Below, piece by piece: positions 41,957-50,252 of a DNA stretch of 64,000 nt (position 1 is the first letter of the stretch; every line of letters begins with the position of its first letter). The notes beneath the pieces are model-generated. The model was given only the letters and a program-made list of their open reading frames with translations, was not told the DNA's origin and made no database searches. This DNA comes from an uncultured Enterorhabdus sp. (GTDB lineage Bacteria > Actinomycetota > Coriobacteriia > Coriobacteriales > Eggerthellaceae), in NCBI GenBank assembly GCA_947649205.1, contig CANSQM010000005.1, positions 1 through 64,000 on the forward strand, given 5' to 3'. Made by a program: the position numbers and the translations under genes.

Positions 41957-43408
41957 TTACGACGACGCGCGGCTGACGGCCGCTTCGCGTTCCAGCTCCA
42001 CCAAATCGATCAGCTCTTGCTGCGTATGGACGTCAAGCTTCATATAGATGTGCTTCACGTGGGTCTTCACGGTGTTGTAGGAAAGGGTGAGTTGCTCGCT
42101 GATGGCGCGCCCGTTACGTCCGCGAGCGAGAAGGGCGCACAGCTCCGTTTCGCGCTTGGTGAGTCCGCAGCGCTCGCCCAGGTGCTGGCACAGATCCTCG
42201 ATGCTCATGCTGATCTCTTCGGGTTCAGCGGCTGGAACAGCGGCCACAACTGGTTCGACGCCGAAAATGACGGCTCCGAAACTGAATTTGGAGAGCCAGA
42301 GAAACGCGAGGGCGACAAAGCTGATTAGCAGCGAGGCAAGGAAGGCGGCCGCAAGTTCCAGATTGGGCTCCATGAGCGCATTTGCCTGATGTCCGAGCAT
42401 GGTTCCTGCCAGCGTGCCCGAGCTTGAGAAGATGCAGGCGATCGCGATGACGCGCAAGGCACCTAGCTGGTTGCGCGATCCGATGCCGACGATGACCAGG
42501 CGGCTAATGATAGTGAGGCATGAATCGCTGATTCTCAAGAGAAAATTGCTCGTCGCTCCGAGGGGAAGAAAAAGGGAGATAACAGCGCATAAAAGACCCG
42601 TTACGACAAGCAGGGCGGCAAGGATGGCGAGGGGGTCGGCAAAGTCGTTGCGGTTGCGGCTGACGAGGATGAAAATGCCCACAAGGACCGCCCCGAGCAT
42701 GCCCATGAGAGAAGTGTCGACGGGGACTCCGGAAATACAGTTCAGGGCGAGAGTGAAACCGAAAACCAAGTTGAACACGAGCAGGCAGCAGAAAGCGGGG
42801 TTCCAGGGGTTCACAAAGGAGCTCGGGCTGGCGCACTCAATGGCCTTAAGGCCTCCTGCTTGAGAGAGCGCAAGGAGATTCTGGCGGGCGAGGGGATACG
42901 ATGCCGCCAAGGCAATACAGGGAAGGAGCGCGCACATGATGAGGCGCAGCGCGTGAGGAAGCAGGAAAAATGCCCACTGTCCCAGCGAGCCTACCAGGCA
43001 TGACGCGCAGAGGCAGAGGGCGACAAGGCGGATGGACTTCATCTGGCACAGCGCGAGAAGAAAGAGCGCACGTATCCAGAGATGGCCCAGCTCCCAACAA
43101 GCGAAGCCGGCGACGAGGGCGGGTCTTGAGGCGGCTATCGACCATACGCCTGTAAGGAGCGCGCCTGAAACAATGAGGAGGGGCGCGATTTGGGTCGCTC
43201 GGGCTCCGAGCTGCCGGATATCGCTGCGTTGCGCAGCTGCCAGTATAAGGAGGAGGGGCAATATTCCTGCTGCGATGTAGACGATATCGCGAAGCGCGGG
43301 GCTCTCCATCGAGAGAGGCGCGATGATCTCCGAATTGAGCAAGCGGTTGCAGGCAATTTCGCAGGCACCTGCTACGAAAACCATCAACCAATCTCTCTTT
43401 GCGCTCAT
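41957..43408 (-). CDS. LuxR-family regulator with an N-terminal multi-helix membrane domain
   Basis: 483 residues with the same design as 4427-6001: about twelve hydrophobic helices up to about residue 385, then a LuxR HTH (LTKRETELCALLARGRNGRA, YNTVKTHVKHIYMKLDVHTQ). AAGGAGAGGGGG lies 9 or more bp before the ATG. It lies 149 bp downstream of the flavoprotein gene 43558-45315 on the same strand, unlike the other three, which are divergent from their reductase genes. A hairpin (43501-43532) lies between the two. It probably controls that flavoprotein. Confidence 0.85.
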   Translation of the reverse strand: MSAKRDWLMVFVAGACEIACNRLLNSEIIAPLSMESPALRDIVYIAAGILPLLLILAAAQRSDIRQLGARATQIAPLLIVSGALLTGVWSIAASRPALVAGFACWELGHLWIRALFLLALCQMKSIRLVALCLCASCLVGSLGQWAFFLLPHALRLIMCALLPCIALAASYPLARQNLLALSQAGGLKAIECASPSSFVNPWNPAFCCLLVFNLVFGFTLALNCISGVPVDTSLMGMLGAVLVGIFILVSRNRNDFADPLAILAALLVVTGLLCAVISLFLPLGATSNFLLRISDSCLTIISRLVIVGIGSRNQLGALRVIAIACIFSSSGTLAGTMLGHQANALMEPNLELAAAFLASLLISFVALAFLWLSKFSFGAVIFGVEPVVAAVPAAEPEEISMSIEDLCQHLGERCGLTKRETELCALLARGRNGRAISEQLTLSYNTVKTHVKHIYMKLDVHTQQELIDLVELEREAAVSRASS

Positions 43409-43500
43409 AAGTTGTAGCCCCCTCTCCTTCTGAACGGAAACATTACCACACTCGTGCAGAGCCTGCCGAAAACCAGGTTATCTAGGGCGGCCCAATGCAC

Positions 43501-43532
43501 TCAAGGGACGGGCCTGAGGCTCCGTCCCTTGA
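43501..43532 (-). terminator. Hairpin between flavoprotein gene and LuxR gene
   Basis: TCAAGGGACGG (43501-43511) and CCGTCCCTTGA (43522-43532) form a perfect 11-bp stem. It lies just after the flavoprotein stop on the minus strand. No T-run is seen, so read-through into the regulator gene is possible. The stem shares AAGGGACG/CGTCCCTT with the terminator at 41853. Confidence 0.5.
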
Positions 43533-43557
43533 GGGGGAGGGTTGATGTTCCTACCGG

Positions 43558-45315
43558 CTAGTCCAGGTCTCCAGCGATATGACGCACCTCATGTCGGGCG
43601 AACGTGAGGAGACGGCCGCAGGCCATGCCGTGGGTGAGGTTGTAGTACCCGTCAGCGAAGAGCGAGCCAGCGCAGTTCCCGGCGGCGTACAGCCCCTCGA
43701 TAACGTCGCCGTCGGTGTTCAGCACCTGCCCATCGGGGTTGATGCGGAGGCCATCGGAGGTGTCGAGTAGCGTTCCGCCAAGGGTTACGCCGTAGAAGGG
43801 CGCTTGGCGGATGGCAGATAGCGTGTAGGGCTCCTTGCCGAAATCCTCGTCCTCCTGCTTGTCGTAAAGCTCGTTGTAGCGCTCAATGGTGGCGAGGAAG
43901 TTCTGCTTGTGCTCGCCTTCCAGGAGGAGCTTGTCAGCCAGCTCCTCTAGCGTGTCAGCTTTCACGACAACGCCGTTGTCGATCCACTCCTGAAGGTAGC
44001 CCTCGGTGCCCATTCCGAGAATGTTCACCTTGACGTTCGTGAGGCTCGCGCAGCCCAAGCCGTGGAACCTCTTAACGTCCTCGGCGAAGTTCGCATCCCA
44101 GACTTCCAGATAGACGCCGCCGGGCTGCGAAGCGGCGGCATAGGGCAGCCAGTCATAGTTACCCGACTCGTTTGCGAAGCGCTCGCCGTGGAGGTTCATC
44201 TTCAGGAACGGTTGGGATCCGGGATTGAACTGGCCTGTGGTGGGAAGCATGGGCTCGCCCACGGCCAGACTGTCTTCCGTCCAGCCCGCCTTGGTTCCCG
44301 GAGGCACGGCCCCGCGGTCGAAGACGAACGCCGCCGCGCCCGGATCTTTCATGGCGCCAGCCCACAGGCCGGCCTTAATGCCCATGCCCGTATTGCCGGG
44401 CTCCCAGTTCGAGGAGGTCAGGCAACGGGGCAGAATGGGGTTGATGGCCTCCAGCATATCGGGGTTGGCCGCATAGCCGCCCGTGGCCAGAAGGACGTTC
44501 TCGGCGTTAATCTGGACGAACCCGTTTTTCGTGTCGAAAATGGCGCCCACGACAGCGCCGTTCTCGTTGGTCACCAGTTTCGCGAGGTCGAAGCCGTACA
44601 GGATGTCGTTGCCCTGCTTCTTCAGCAGGTCCTCGAATATCTCGTTGCGCGCCATCTCGGCGTTTTCCTTTGGGCAGTCCTCGCGCGGGTTGTAGTTCAC
44701 CTGAATGGGGGGAACGTACATGTCGATACCCACGCCGCCGCGGCCTTCGCCCTGGTCGGAATCGAAGTTCGACGCAAAACCGTACTCCTCCATAATGGCT
44801 CGAACCCACAGATGCATCTCCGCAGATTCGTTCAGCCAAGTCTTGGTGACACGCATGTCGTTCTTGCCCCAGAAGGCTTGGCGCAGCACGTTGTTCAGCT
44901 TAATGACATCGACGCTTTTGCCGGCCTCGGCGCATTCGGGGACATTGATGGCACCGTACCATTTGCGCGTAGTGGAAACAGTGCCGCTCTTTTCGGCAAT
45001 GAGGAAGTCGAGGCCGAGATCTTGCGCCGTGACTGCCGCTGCGAGGCCGGCGTTACCGGCTCCAACGATGAGCAGCTTCGTCTCGCGCGTCTCTACGATT
45101 TCATCTTCGGGGATGTCCGGGGCAGTGCCCAGCCATGCTGGCGTCTTGCCCACGACGGCGAGTCCGCCCTCTTCAACTGTTCCAGTTGCAGTTGCCTCGG
45201 CCCCGGTTTCGGCCATTGTCTTGGGCGCGCAGCCCGACAGCCCTGCTACCGCGGCCGCGCCTGCGGCGATGGCCGCGCCTGACAGAAAATTGCGTCGGGA
45301 GATTTCCTGGGTCAT
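43558..45315 (-). CDS. Exported FAD-dependent reductase (fumarate reductase/flavocytochrome c-like)
   Basis: 585 residues. Twin-arginine motif SRRNFLSG and lipobox-like LSGC (C29) at the N-terminus, so a Tat-exported lipoprotein. The FAD-binding fold begins LLIVGAGNAGLAA (Gly 85-90) and the family segment VLLATGGYAANPDML is present. The C-terminus GLYAAGNCAGSLFADGYYNL, HGMACGRL is typical of FAD_binding_2 reductases. No FMN-binding domain and no CxxCH haem site are present, so electrons must come from another protein. RBS GGAGGGA precedes the start. The substrate is unknown; this family reduces activated C=C bonds such as in fumarate or urocanate. Confidence 0.92.
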   Translation of the reverse strand: MTQEISRRNFLSGAAIAAGAAAVAGLSGCAPKTMAETGAEATATGTVEEGGLAVVGKTPAWLGTAPDIPEDEIVETRETKLLIVGAGNAGLAAAVTAQDLGLDFLIAEKSGTVSTTRKWYGAINVPECAEAGKSVDVIKLNNVLRQAFWGKNDMRVTKTWLNESAEMHLWVRAIMEEYGFASNFDSDQGEGRGGVGIDMYVPPIQVNYNPREDCPKENAEMARNEIFEDLLKKQGNDILYGFDLAKLVTNENGAVVGAIFDTKNGFVQINAENVLLATGGYAANPDMLEAINPILPRCLTSSNWEPGNTGMGIKAGLWAGAMKDPGAAAFVFDRGAVPPGTKAGWTEDSLAVGEPMLPTTGQFNPGSQPFLKMNLHGERFANESGNYDWLPYAAASQPGGVYLEVWDANFAEDVKRFHGLGCASLTNVKVNILGMGTEGYLQEWIDNGVVVKADTLEELADKLLLEGEHKQNFLATIERYNELYDKQEDEDFGKEPYTLSAIRQAPFYGVTLGGTLLDTSDGLRINPDGQVLNTDGDVIEGLYAAGNCAGSLFADGYYNLTHGMACGRLLTFARHEVRHIAGDLD

Positions 45316-45413
45316 GATTCCCTCCTCGTAAACGATCCTGCTCTCTCGCTCGTCAGTGGACGAGCAGGCACATCCTAAGCGCCGCCAGCGTCTCGCCGCG
45401 TCACCCCTATTGG

Positions 45414-45432
45414 GGTATTTTGGAAAAATACC
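45414..45432. promoter_or_regulatory. Perfect 8-3-8 inverted repeat upstream of the flavoprotein gene
   Basis: GGTATTTT (45414-45421) and AAAATACC (45425-45432) flank GGA. It is about 100 bp before the flavoprotein start at 45315 on the minus strand, in an AT-rich patch. It is a good candidate operator, perhaps for the LuxR protein at 41957-43408. Confidence 0.45.
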
Positions 45433-45624
45433 TGGTAAATACGTTGAGCCAGACGGCCTCGGCGATCTCCAGTCTGATATCCGCGCGTTGGGTAGCGCAT
45501 TCCGACTTGTCCGGCGCCGAGAGCGCGCTTTCTAGTACCGCGCGTGGCCCTGGGGCTGCGCATAGCCCGATCGCGGATCTCCCCATCGCCGCCCTCCCGG
45601 CCGTCAGGGCGGTCGGTATGCCGG

Positions 45625-45829
45625 TCAGCCCCCGCAGACGGCGGGCGCCCAGACGAACCCGGCCAACTCGCGCGCGACGGCCACGTTGGCCTTGTCCGCC
45701 TTCACGCCGCGATCTCGGCGGCCTCGCAGCCGAAGGACCGCTCGACCACCTCCCCTGTCTCTGGGACGAACGCCGCCGCGGCTACGGTTCTGGCGTGCAC
45801 GTCCAGCCTATGCTGGTACGATACTCCAT
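45625..45829 (-). pseudogene. IS110-family transposase remnant
   Basis: From an ATG at 45829 (minus strand) the start reads MEYRTSIG. After a one-frame shift it continues LDVHARTVAAAAFVPETGE, then RSFGCEAAEIAA, which is the N-terminal DEDD domain of IS110 transposases. A stop follows, and the next codons read KADKANVAVARELAGFVWA, the end of the same protein family. The central part, some 200 or more residues, is deleted. So this is a frameshifted, internally deleted copy. The rest of 45433-46072 shows no other gene I trust. Confidence 0.7.
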
Positions 45830-46072
45830 GACTGGGCCTCCTCATGAATGCGGTGCGGACACTACGGTAGCTGTATCCTAACCCGCGATGCCCCTCCGAG
45901 GGCCCTTTGTTTTATGGAGAGAGGCTCCAGCCACCCCTCATATCTTCTAGGGGAAACGCAGCTGCCAAGCGAATTTAACCATCTTAGCCCGTAGCGCACA
46001 TTACCTCGCTTTCGTGCCCTGCGGACTCTGTCTTTAACTATAGGGGGGTTTGTGTCTCGCATCGAGCATGTT

Positions 46073-46094
46073 ATTATTGCGTCAACACAATAAT
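46073..46094. promoter_or_regulatory. Inverted repeat upstream of the zeta-toxin-like module
   Basis: ATTATTG (46073-46079) and CAATAAT (46088-46094) are separated by 8 bp. The repeat ends 19 bp before the antitoxin-like gene, next to its AAGGAGG. It probably binds that HTH protein, as toxin-antitoxin modules usually autoregulate. Confidence 0.5.
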
Positions 46095-46113
46095 TATCGG
46101 CCAAGGAGGACGA

Positions 46114-46602
46114 ATGCTCTCGGTTGCTGAAAGCGCGGAACAGCTAGGGGTGAGTCCGGCGCGGGTGCGAGCACTCATCAAAGACGGGCGCCTGCCGGCC
46201 GTGAAGAACGGCCGCGAATGGGTGCTGCGGGAGGAAGACGTGCTCCAACGTTTGATGGAGCACCCTCGGGCGGGCCGGCCGCGAGGCTGCGCCGCCGGGA
46301 GGGAGCAATGGGCGGCGGGCGAAAGCGAGAAGGGCCTGGGAAGTCGATCAGCTCACGCAACGGGGACTGTTCCCTCGATGGCGGCACCAGACTTATCGGG
46401 AGGTGCCCCGGAAGTTGGGCAGGAGACTCCTTTCCGCGCCCGCGAACTATACGATGAGTGCCGCCGGCAGTTCGCGCATTTGCCCTCGGCCGAGGTAATG
46501 GCCGCGGCGCGAAGTCGAGAGGAGGCATCGTTTTACATGGCCGTGTTCGACTTCTTCCTTCAGCGGCGGCAGCGGGAGCTGATACGGGAAGGGGTCTTCT
46601 GA
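46114..46602 (+). CDS. HTH protein, probable antitoxin/regulator of the zeta-like kinase
   Basis: 162 residues. The N-terminus is an excisionase-type HTH (SVAESAEQLGVSPARVRALI, then DGRLPAVKNGREWVLREEDV). A low-complexity middle (about 60-105) leads to a helical C-terminal domain (RARELYDECRRQFAHLPSAE ... FYMAVFDFFLQRRQREL). RBS AAGGAGG lies just before the start. Its TGA overlaps the ATG of the kinase gene by one base, so the pair is coupled. The C-terminal helices could cover the toxin active site like epsilon, while the HTH gives autoregulation. Confidence 0.75.
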   Translation: MLSVAESAEQLGVSPARVRALIKDGRLPAVKNGREWVLREEDVLQRLMEHPRAGRPRGCAAGREQWAAGESEKGLGSRSAHATGTVPSMAAPDLSGGAPEVGQETPFRARELYDECRRQFAHLPSAEVMAAARSREEASFYMAVFDFFLQRRQRELIREGVF

Positions 46603-47204
46603 TGCAGCCGCTCTATGTGGTGTTCGCCGGCGTGAACGGGGCGGGCAAATCCACCTTCTACCGTACGGGTCTGTGGTGCCAGCCGGGCATGCCGCCCTCG
46701 ATGCCACGGGTGAATTCGGACGAGATCGTGGTAGCCCGTGGCGGTGACCCGCGGTCTCAGGCCGACCAGCTTCGTGCCGGCCGCGAGGCGGTGCGTCTCA
46801 TAGGGGATCATTTCGCGCATCGGCGAAGCTTCAATCAGGAAACCACCTTGACGGGGCACGCGGCTCTGCGCAATTTGGAGCGGGCAAAGAAGCTGAACTA
46901 TCGGGTGCTTCTCTTCTACCTTGGCGTGGACGCGCCTTCCGTGGCTATCGATCGTATCGCCCATCGTGTGGATGTGGGCGGCCATCCCATCGATGATGAC
47001 GCCGTGCGCCGCCGTTACCGAGTATCTCTTGGCAATCTTTCCCGCGCTCTGGACTTCTGCGATGAGGTCACTGTCTTCGACAACACGGTGGAGTTCGTCG
47101 CCCTCGCTCGCTGGACGTCGGGCGTGCTCTCATGGGTGGGCGATCTCGCCCATCACGGCTCGTGGCTCATGAAAGCCGTGCGCGACGAAACGTTGTGGCG
47201 GTAG
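46602..47204 (+). CDS. Zeta-toxin-like P-loop kinase
   Basis: 200 residues. Walker A GVNGAGKST at residues 10-18; RVNSDEIV near 37 gives the conserved Asp/Glu of zeta-like kinases; FNQETTLTG is the usual substrate-side motif; and YRVLLFYLGVDAPSVAIDRI with HRVDVGGHPIDDDAVRRRY is the common C-terminal part with paired Arg. Zeta toxins phosphorylate UDP-N-acetylglucosamine precursors and block peptidoglycan synthesis. The protein is at the short end for the family. It begins inside the stop of the HTH gene. Some stand-alone family members are not toxic, so toxicity is inferred. Confidence 0.85.
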   Translation: MQPLYVVFAGVNGAGKSTFYRTGLWCQPGMPPSMPRVNSDEIVVARGGDPRSQADQLRAGREAVRLIGDHFAHRRSFNQETTLTGHAALRNLERAKKLNYRVLLFYLGVDAPSVAIDRIAHRVDVGGHPIDDDAVRRRYRVSLGNLSRALDFCDEVTVFDNTVEFVALARWTSGVLSWVGDLAHHGSWLMKAVRDETLWR

Positions 47205-47209
47205 GGCGC

Positions 47210-47242
47210 GTGCGGACGCCTCCCTCCCGGCGTCCGCACTTT
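47210..47242 (+). terminator. Terminator of the zeta-like module
   Basis: GTGCGGACGCC (47210-47220) and GGCGTCCGCAC (47229-47239) form a perfect 11-bp stem with an 8-nt loop, followed by TTT. It starts 6 bp after the kinase stop. Confidence 0.65.
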
Positions 47243-47283
47243 GTGCGTACCTGGGCGCTGCTTTCTCCTTGCATAATGGGGTT

Positions 47284-47317
47284 CATAAGTATATGACTTA
47301 TAAATCATATACTTATG
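47284..47317. promoter_or_regulatory. Perfect 13-bp inverted repeat, probable operator
   Basis: CATAAGTATATGA (47284-47296) and TCATATACTTATG (47305-47317) flank CTTATAAA. The right arm contains TATACT, a likely -10 hexamer. It lies about 150 bp before the XRE-type gene, which probably binds it. The spacer and leader between 47318 and 47465 hold no convincing gene. Confidence 0.65.
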
Positions 47318-47465
47318 GGAAGTGAGATCATGCGCTGTCGCGACGTGATAAGAACCCGGTAGGATCTTCGGCATCTCAACTGGGCGGAGCAAGCCGACCC
47401 ATGGGTGCTCTCGCCAATTCACCAGGATGAGATGTGGGATATCGTTTGGGGAAGGTGGTGTCGTC

Positions 47466-48110
47466 TTGCGAACCTTTGCCATAGTTGATGGGAGTCGCCG
47501 TAAGGCGAAGCCCTGCGCGTGGCTCTTCTACGACGAGGAGCGGCGGGAGTTCCATATAGAGCTGGATGAGAGTGCGCAGAAACGGGCGCCGTTGATGCTG
47601 GAGTTGCTGGCGCAGCGAGGGGAGCGCTTCGTTGGCCCCGCGCAGAGCCTGCGATGGGTGCAAGAGCGCATCGCCCCCTCGGGGCGTCAGAATATCGGGC
47701 AGGTGCTCAAGGCTCACGGCATTCGGGAATACGATGAGTTCGCGCTGCTCATGTCGTCGGGCGGCGCGTGCTCGCAGGACGATTTCGTTCTGCGCGAGGT
47801 GGAACGGGGCGGCGACTGCAGCGATGACGAAGGGAGGGCCCCTTTGGGGGGAGCCGTATCCCCTGGGGAAGAAACGGTGGCGCCGGCGAATTGCCATGCT
47901 CGCGACTCGCTGATGATGCAAGTGGGCAGGTCATTGGCCCGGGTGCGCGAGGAGCGGGGTATCACCCAGTATGAGCTATCGCAGAAAACGGGCATCCAGC
48001 AGGCGGCTATCAGTCGCATCGAAAACGGTCGAGGGAACGCCACGCTCGCTGTCGTGGAATCGCTTGCCCGAGGTCTTGGCGCCACACTGCACATCGATAT
48101 TGAGCAGTGA
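47466..48110 (+). CDS. XRE-family HTH protein with an unrecognised N-terminal domain
   Basis: About 214 residues. The C-terminal 70 residues are a Cro/CI-type HTH (VGRSLARVREERGITQYELS, GIQQAAISRIENGRGNATL). The first about 120 residues (TFAIVDGSRRKAKPCAWLFY, FVGPAQSLRWVQERIAP) form a domain I do not recognise; a low-complexity Gly/Ala linker joins them. A TTG start at 47466 with GGGGAAGG upstream is preferred; an ATG at 47427 in the same frame is the alternative. Position next to a toxin module and the 13-bp palindrome suggest a fused toxin-antitoxin or an autoregulated antitoxin-like protein. Function is not established. Confidence 0.65.
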   Translation: MRTFAIVDGSRRKAKPCAWLFYDEERREFHIELDESAQKRAPLMLELLAQRGERFVGPAQSLRWVQERIAPSGRQNIGQVLKAHGIREYDEFALLMSSGGACSQDDFVLREVERGGDCSDDEGRAPLGGAVSPGEETVAPANCHARDSLMMQVGRSLARVREERGITQYELSQKTGIQQAAISRIENGRGNATLAVVESLARGLGATLHIDIEQ

Positions 48111-48341
48111 GTGCTCGGCATCCTTGGGGAGTTTTCGGGCGAATGATCTCCGCAGCCCCGTTGGGTGCTCGTGTTCCGCTGCGATTTCTCGTGGCTGGCG
48201 AGCCCCGCGAAAAGCGGCTACGCGGTAGTAAGGTGATTGTCGCGAGAATGTCCGCGTTTACGGCTGGGCGCCGCCGTTGTGCCCTATGATGCGTGGGAGG
48301 AATTGCAGGGCATCGGCGGAACAGGCGGAAGAGGGCAACCC

Positions 48342-48653
48342 ATGGGCAGCAAGAAGCGGTCGGCGTGGCAGAAGCAGAAGGCGGAGTTCGCCGCCTCTCT
48401 CGGCGGTCGGGACGATTTGTTTGCCGACGGTGGCCGCGACCCCTTCGCCCGCGAGTCGGCGGCCCGGACGGCGCGCGATGAGGCCCGCGAGGCCGCGCGC
48501 CGCAAGAAGGCCTGCGAGCGCAAGAACCGCTACGCCAGCCGCTATGAGGCAGAAGCCACCGCTGCCGAATGCGCCGAGCACGGTGCCCCGCCCCTGCACG
48601 TGTACCGCTGCCCCTACTGCGAGGGCTGGCACCTCACCTCCAAGGGGGAGTAG
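48342..48653 (+). CDS. Small basic protein with a C-terminal zinc-ribbon-like motif
   Basis: 103 residues, rich in Lys, Arg and Ala in the first 75 (many RxxARRKK-type stretches). The C-terminus reads VYRCPYCEGWHLTSKGE, where Cys-x2-Cys and His could form half of a zinc site; an earlier Cys pair is at KKACERKN and AAECAEHG. The start at 48342 has AAGAGGG upstream; the frame is open before it. No known family is recognised. It may bind nucleic acid. 48111-48341 before it shows nothing definite. Confidence 0.6.
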   Translation: MGSKKRSAWQKQKAEFAASLGGRDDLFADGGRDPFARESAARTARDEAREAARRKKACERKNRYASRYEAEATAAECAEHGAPPLHVYRCPYCEGWHLTSKGE

Positions 48654-48804
48654 GGACGCGTGGTCTCCCCTGATCGCGGACACCACCCCTCCCAGCGGCC
48701 GCGCTTCTTCGTTGTGCTTATGGGGATGCCGTAGGAGGGGCCGGGAGCGAAACGGCAGCTTGCGGGGGTCGACGTTCTTCCCAGCTGCGAGGGCACCCGC
48801 GTCC

Positions 48805-50118
48805 TTAGGGAGCCAAGCTGGTAATGGGGATGACGCAGACGCCGTCGTCGCGAACGTAGGCGTGCTGGCCCAGCCCCTCTACCACGGCAAGGAACGACGG
48901 AGGCTCGGTTCCAGCAGCTTCCATCTTAGCCTTCAGGCGCAGGAGGTTTTTAGCGGCCTGGTCTGCCTGGCTGTGCCCGAGCTTTATTTCGAGGGCGCCC
49001 CATTTCCCGTCATAGGATTCGATAATCGCGTCCACTTCCAGATCGGTGTTATCGCGGTAGTAGCGCACCTGCGCCTCTGAGGCCTCGGCGTATACCAGCA
49101 GGTCGCGCAGGCAAAGGCACTCAAAAAGGAACCCAAAGGCGTTGAGGTCGCCGAGGAGCTTCTGCGGGGTGGCCCCAAGGACGGCCGCCGGTAGAGAGGG
49201 GTCGACGTAGTGGTATTTGGGTCGCTTGTTGATGCGGATTGAAGACCGCAGGTTCGGGGACCAGCCGGGGATTTCCTCAATGACGAAGATGCGCCGAAGA
49301 GCTTGAAGGTAGTCGTCAACCGTTTCCTTGGAGAGCGGCTCGCTCGTTGCATCGGCGGTCATGTCGCGAATCATGGTTTTGGTGGCCGTCGCCTGCTCTG
49401 CGTTGCGGGCGAGCGAATGGAGGAGCCGACTGATTTTCTGCGGATCGCGGGCCACGTCGTCGACGCGCGAGAGATCGTCTTCGGACACCTGGCGCACGTA
49501 ACTGCGGGCGAGCCGCGATGCCCGGCGCAGCTCCATGGCTTGAACGGCGGGCCAGCCGCCACGGAGGACGGCGTCGCAGAGGTCCTCTAAGGTTACGGGA
49601 AGGGCGCTGCCGTCCGGCTTCTCTCCATTGAAGAGGGCCCGCAACGATATGGCCCCCGAGGACCGGTTCGCCTCGAAGAGCGTCATGGGTCGCATACGCA
49701 CCTTTTCGATGCGGCCCACGCCGCTGTGATGCGGTTTGGCCCTGCGGGGAACGGCGGAGCCCGTGAGGATGAACGTATCCCGCTTGCCGCTTCTGTCGAC
49801 GGCGTTGCGGACGGCATCCCACAGCGAGGGCACCTCTTGCCACTCGTCAATGAGGCGGGGATGGGCGCCTTGGAGCGCCTGGTGGGGAGACAAACGCGCC
49901 AGTTCTTGGTTTTGGAAGGCGCCTTCGGTGTCGAGCAGGCAGATCTCGCTGTTGCTGAGACTTCGGGCCGTCCACGTCTTTCCGCAGTACTTTGGCCCCT
50001 CGATGCACACGGCTCCGAAGTCTTCCAAATTCTCGTAAATGAATCTATCGAGAACCCGTGGCTCATAGCCGATGTTGATAAGGTTTCCACGCTGGGGATC
50101 AATGGGTATGCTTATCAT
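48805..50118 (-). CDS. AAA-family ATPase with DUF4143 domain
   Basis: 437 residues. Walker A GPKYCGKTWTA near 45; Walker B-like RLIDEWQEVP near 90; a sensor-type FILTGSAVP near 118. The C-terminal DUF4143 part ends with LEVDAIIESYDGKWGALEIK, again a D-x(n)-E-x-K nuclease-like arrangement. It is divergent in detail from the ATPase at 3197-4375 and has clearly different upstream repeats. The start at 50118 is 47 bp downstream (minus strand) of a four-copy 23-bp tandem repeat. The family is widespread in gut bacteria with no settled function. Confidence 0.85.
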   Translation of the reverse strand: MISIPIDPQRGNLINIGYEPRVLDRFIYENLEDFGAVCIEGPKYCGKTWTARSLSNSEICLLDTEGAFQNQELARLSPHQALQGAHPRLIDEWQEVPSLWDAVRNAVDRSGKRDTFILTGSAVPRRAKPHHSGVGRIEKVRMRPMTLFEANRSSGAISLRALFNGEKPDGSALPVTLEDLCDAVLRGGWPAVQAMELRRASRLARSYVRQVSEDDLSRVDDVARDPQKISRLLHSLARNAEQATATKTMIRDMTADATSEPLSKETVDDYLQALRRIFVIEEIPGWSPNLRSSIRINKRPKYHYVDPSLPAAVLGATPQKLLGDLNAFGFLFECLCLRDLLVYAEASEAQVRYYRDNTDLEVDAIIESYDGKWGALEIKLGHSQADQAAKNLLRLKAKMEAAGTEPPSFLAVVEGLGQHAYVRDDGVCVIPITSLAP

Positions 50119-50165
50119 TGAAACTCCTGGTTATCTAAGGAAATACTGAGATTAAGAGGACTTTC

Positions 50166-50252
50166 ACTCTCCTTTTTTCAACCAGTTTACTCTCCTTTTT
50201 TCAACCTGTCCACTCTCCTTTTTTCAACCAATTCACTCTTCTTTTTTCAACC
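50166..50252 (-). repeat. Four-copy 23-bp tandem repeat upstream of the DUF4143 ATPase gene
   Basis: The 18-bp unit ACTCTCCTTTTTTCAACC begins at 50166, 50189, 50212 and 50235 (the last with one change, ACTCTTC). Units are separated by variable 5-bp words (AGTTT, TGTCC, AATTC), so the period is exactly 23 bp. Read with the gene it is GGTTGAAAAAAGGAGAGT, with a Shine-Dalgarno-like AAGGAG in every unit. The last unit ends 47 bp before the ATG. It is too short for CRISPR and has no flanking cas genes. It looks like a multi-site operator or a leader RNA motif. Confidence 0.8.

Noticed and set aside
45420-45881. Plus-strand open frame of 153 codons
   Set aside because: It is antisense to the IS110 remnant and has low-complexity Arg/Pro content.
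50166-50252. Possible CRISPR array
   Set aside because: Units are 18 bp with 5-bp spacers and no cas genes are nearby; it is better described as a tandem operator-like repeat.
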